From an uncultured Oscillospiraceae bacterium (GTDB taxonomy: Bacteria; Bacillota; Clostridia; Oscillospirales; Oscillospiraceae): a stretch of 62,162 nucleotides of DNA. Below are positions 62,144 through 62,162 of the stretch, piece after piece. The notes under the pieces are model-generated. The model saw nothing but the letters and a program-made list of their open reading frames with translations, was not told the origin of the DNA and searched no databases. A program made the position numbers and the translations under genes. Every line of letters begins with the position of its first letter. Positions within the stretch are counted from its first letter, which is position 1. The stretch spans positions 1 to 62,162 of the forward strand of contig CALWXA010000052.1 of the NCBI GenBank assembly GCA_944385395.1. Reading direction: 5' to 3'.

Positions 62144-62162
62144 GATTTTACCCTCTCTTTGA

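Overview
The window reads as one continuous stretch of chromosome from a spore-forming, anaerobic member of the Clostridia. The best guess is an Oscillospiraceae (Ruminococcaceae-like) gut organism. The reasons are the high GC content, the sporulation genes (spoIIGA-sigE, spoIVA, cwlD, cotJ, spoIIM), a type III glutamine synthetase, ATP-dependent PEP carboxykinase, PPi-type phosphofructokinase, a split transketolase, and short operons separated by hairpin terminators. I see no rRNA operon, prophage, plasmid, transposase or CRISPR array. The only tRNA found is tRNA-Arg(ACG).

Layout. 1-4.8 kb: a molybdenum hydroxylase (large subunit cut by the window edge, FAD subunit, 2Fe-2S subunit), followed by a yqeB-type maturation factor and selD. 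This is the known signature of selenium-dependent molybdenum hydroxylases. 5-20.5 kb: housekeeping genes (pckA, a MurE-like ligase, a threonine aldolase-like enzyme, sortase B, a DivIVA-like coiled-coil protein, asnA, an aminotransferase, a YkvI-like transporter, the gltX-spoIIM-glnN operon, trpS). 20.6-22.3 kb: a NifU-like scaffold with the poorly understood GGGtGRT protein. 22.4-26 kb: a divergent FecB/FecCD/ATPase uptake system with a methyltransferase in the operon. 26-29.7 kb: a run of unrecognised small proteins and a secreted-protein pair preceded by a leader peptide plus terminator that looks like an attenuator. 29.8-34.5 kb: nth, rarA, DUF951, a 31-residue membrane peptide, then spoIIGA overlapping sigE. 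34.5-45.7 kb: an XRE regulator, an aminotransferase, a C39-like cysteine peptidase, proBA, a GH3 glucosidase, an exonuclease-bcp-yaaA operon, and an FMN riboswitch in front of a MATE transporter. 45.7-50.6 kb: cotJC with a fused cotJA-cotJB gene, cwlD-radA, and a tyrosine recombinase behind a highly structured non-coding region. 50.6-54.9 kb: split transketolase, class II aldolase and PPi-phosphofructokinase. 54.9-62.2 kb: coaX, spoIVA, an oxidoreductase-cupin pair, trmK-nif3-yebC and two small metal-binding or redox-type proteins.

Three themes recur. First, sugar metabolism at 50.6-54.9 kb holds the three enzymes needed for pentose conversion through sedoheptulose-1,7-bisphosphate. Second, sporulation genes are scattered, and a sigma-E-like promoter can be read in front of spoIVA. 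Third, several RNA-level or DNA-level control elements are visible: an FMN riboswitch, a putative attenuator at 29.5-29.7 kb, and mutually exclusive stems upstream of the recombinase. The best candidates for undescribed biology are the attenuated secreted-protein operon, the structured leader or element next to the recombinase, the three-gene small-protein operon at 26.6-27.6 kb, and the FMN-controlled MATE transporter.
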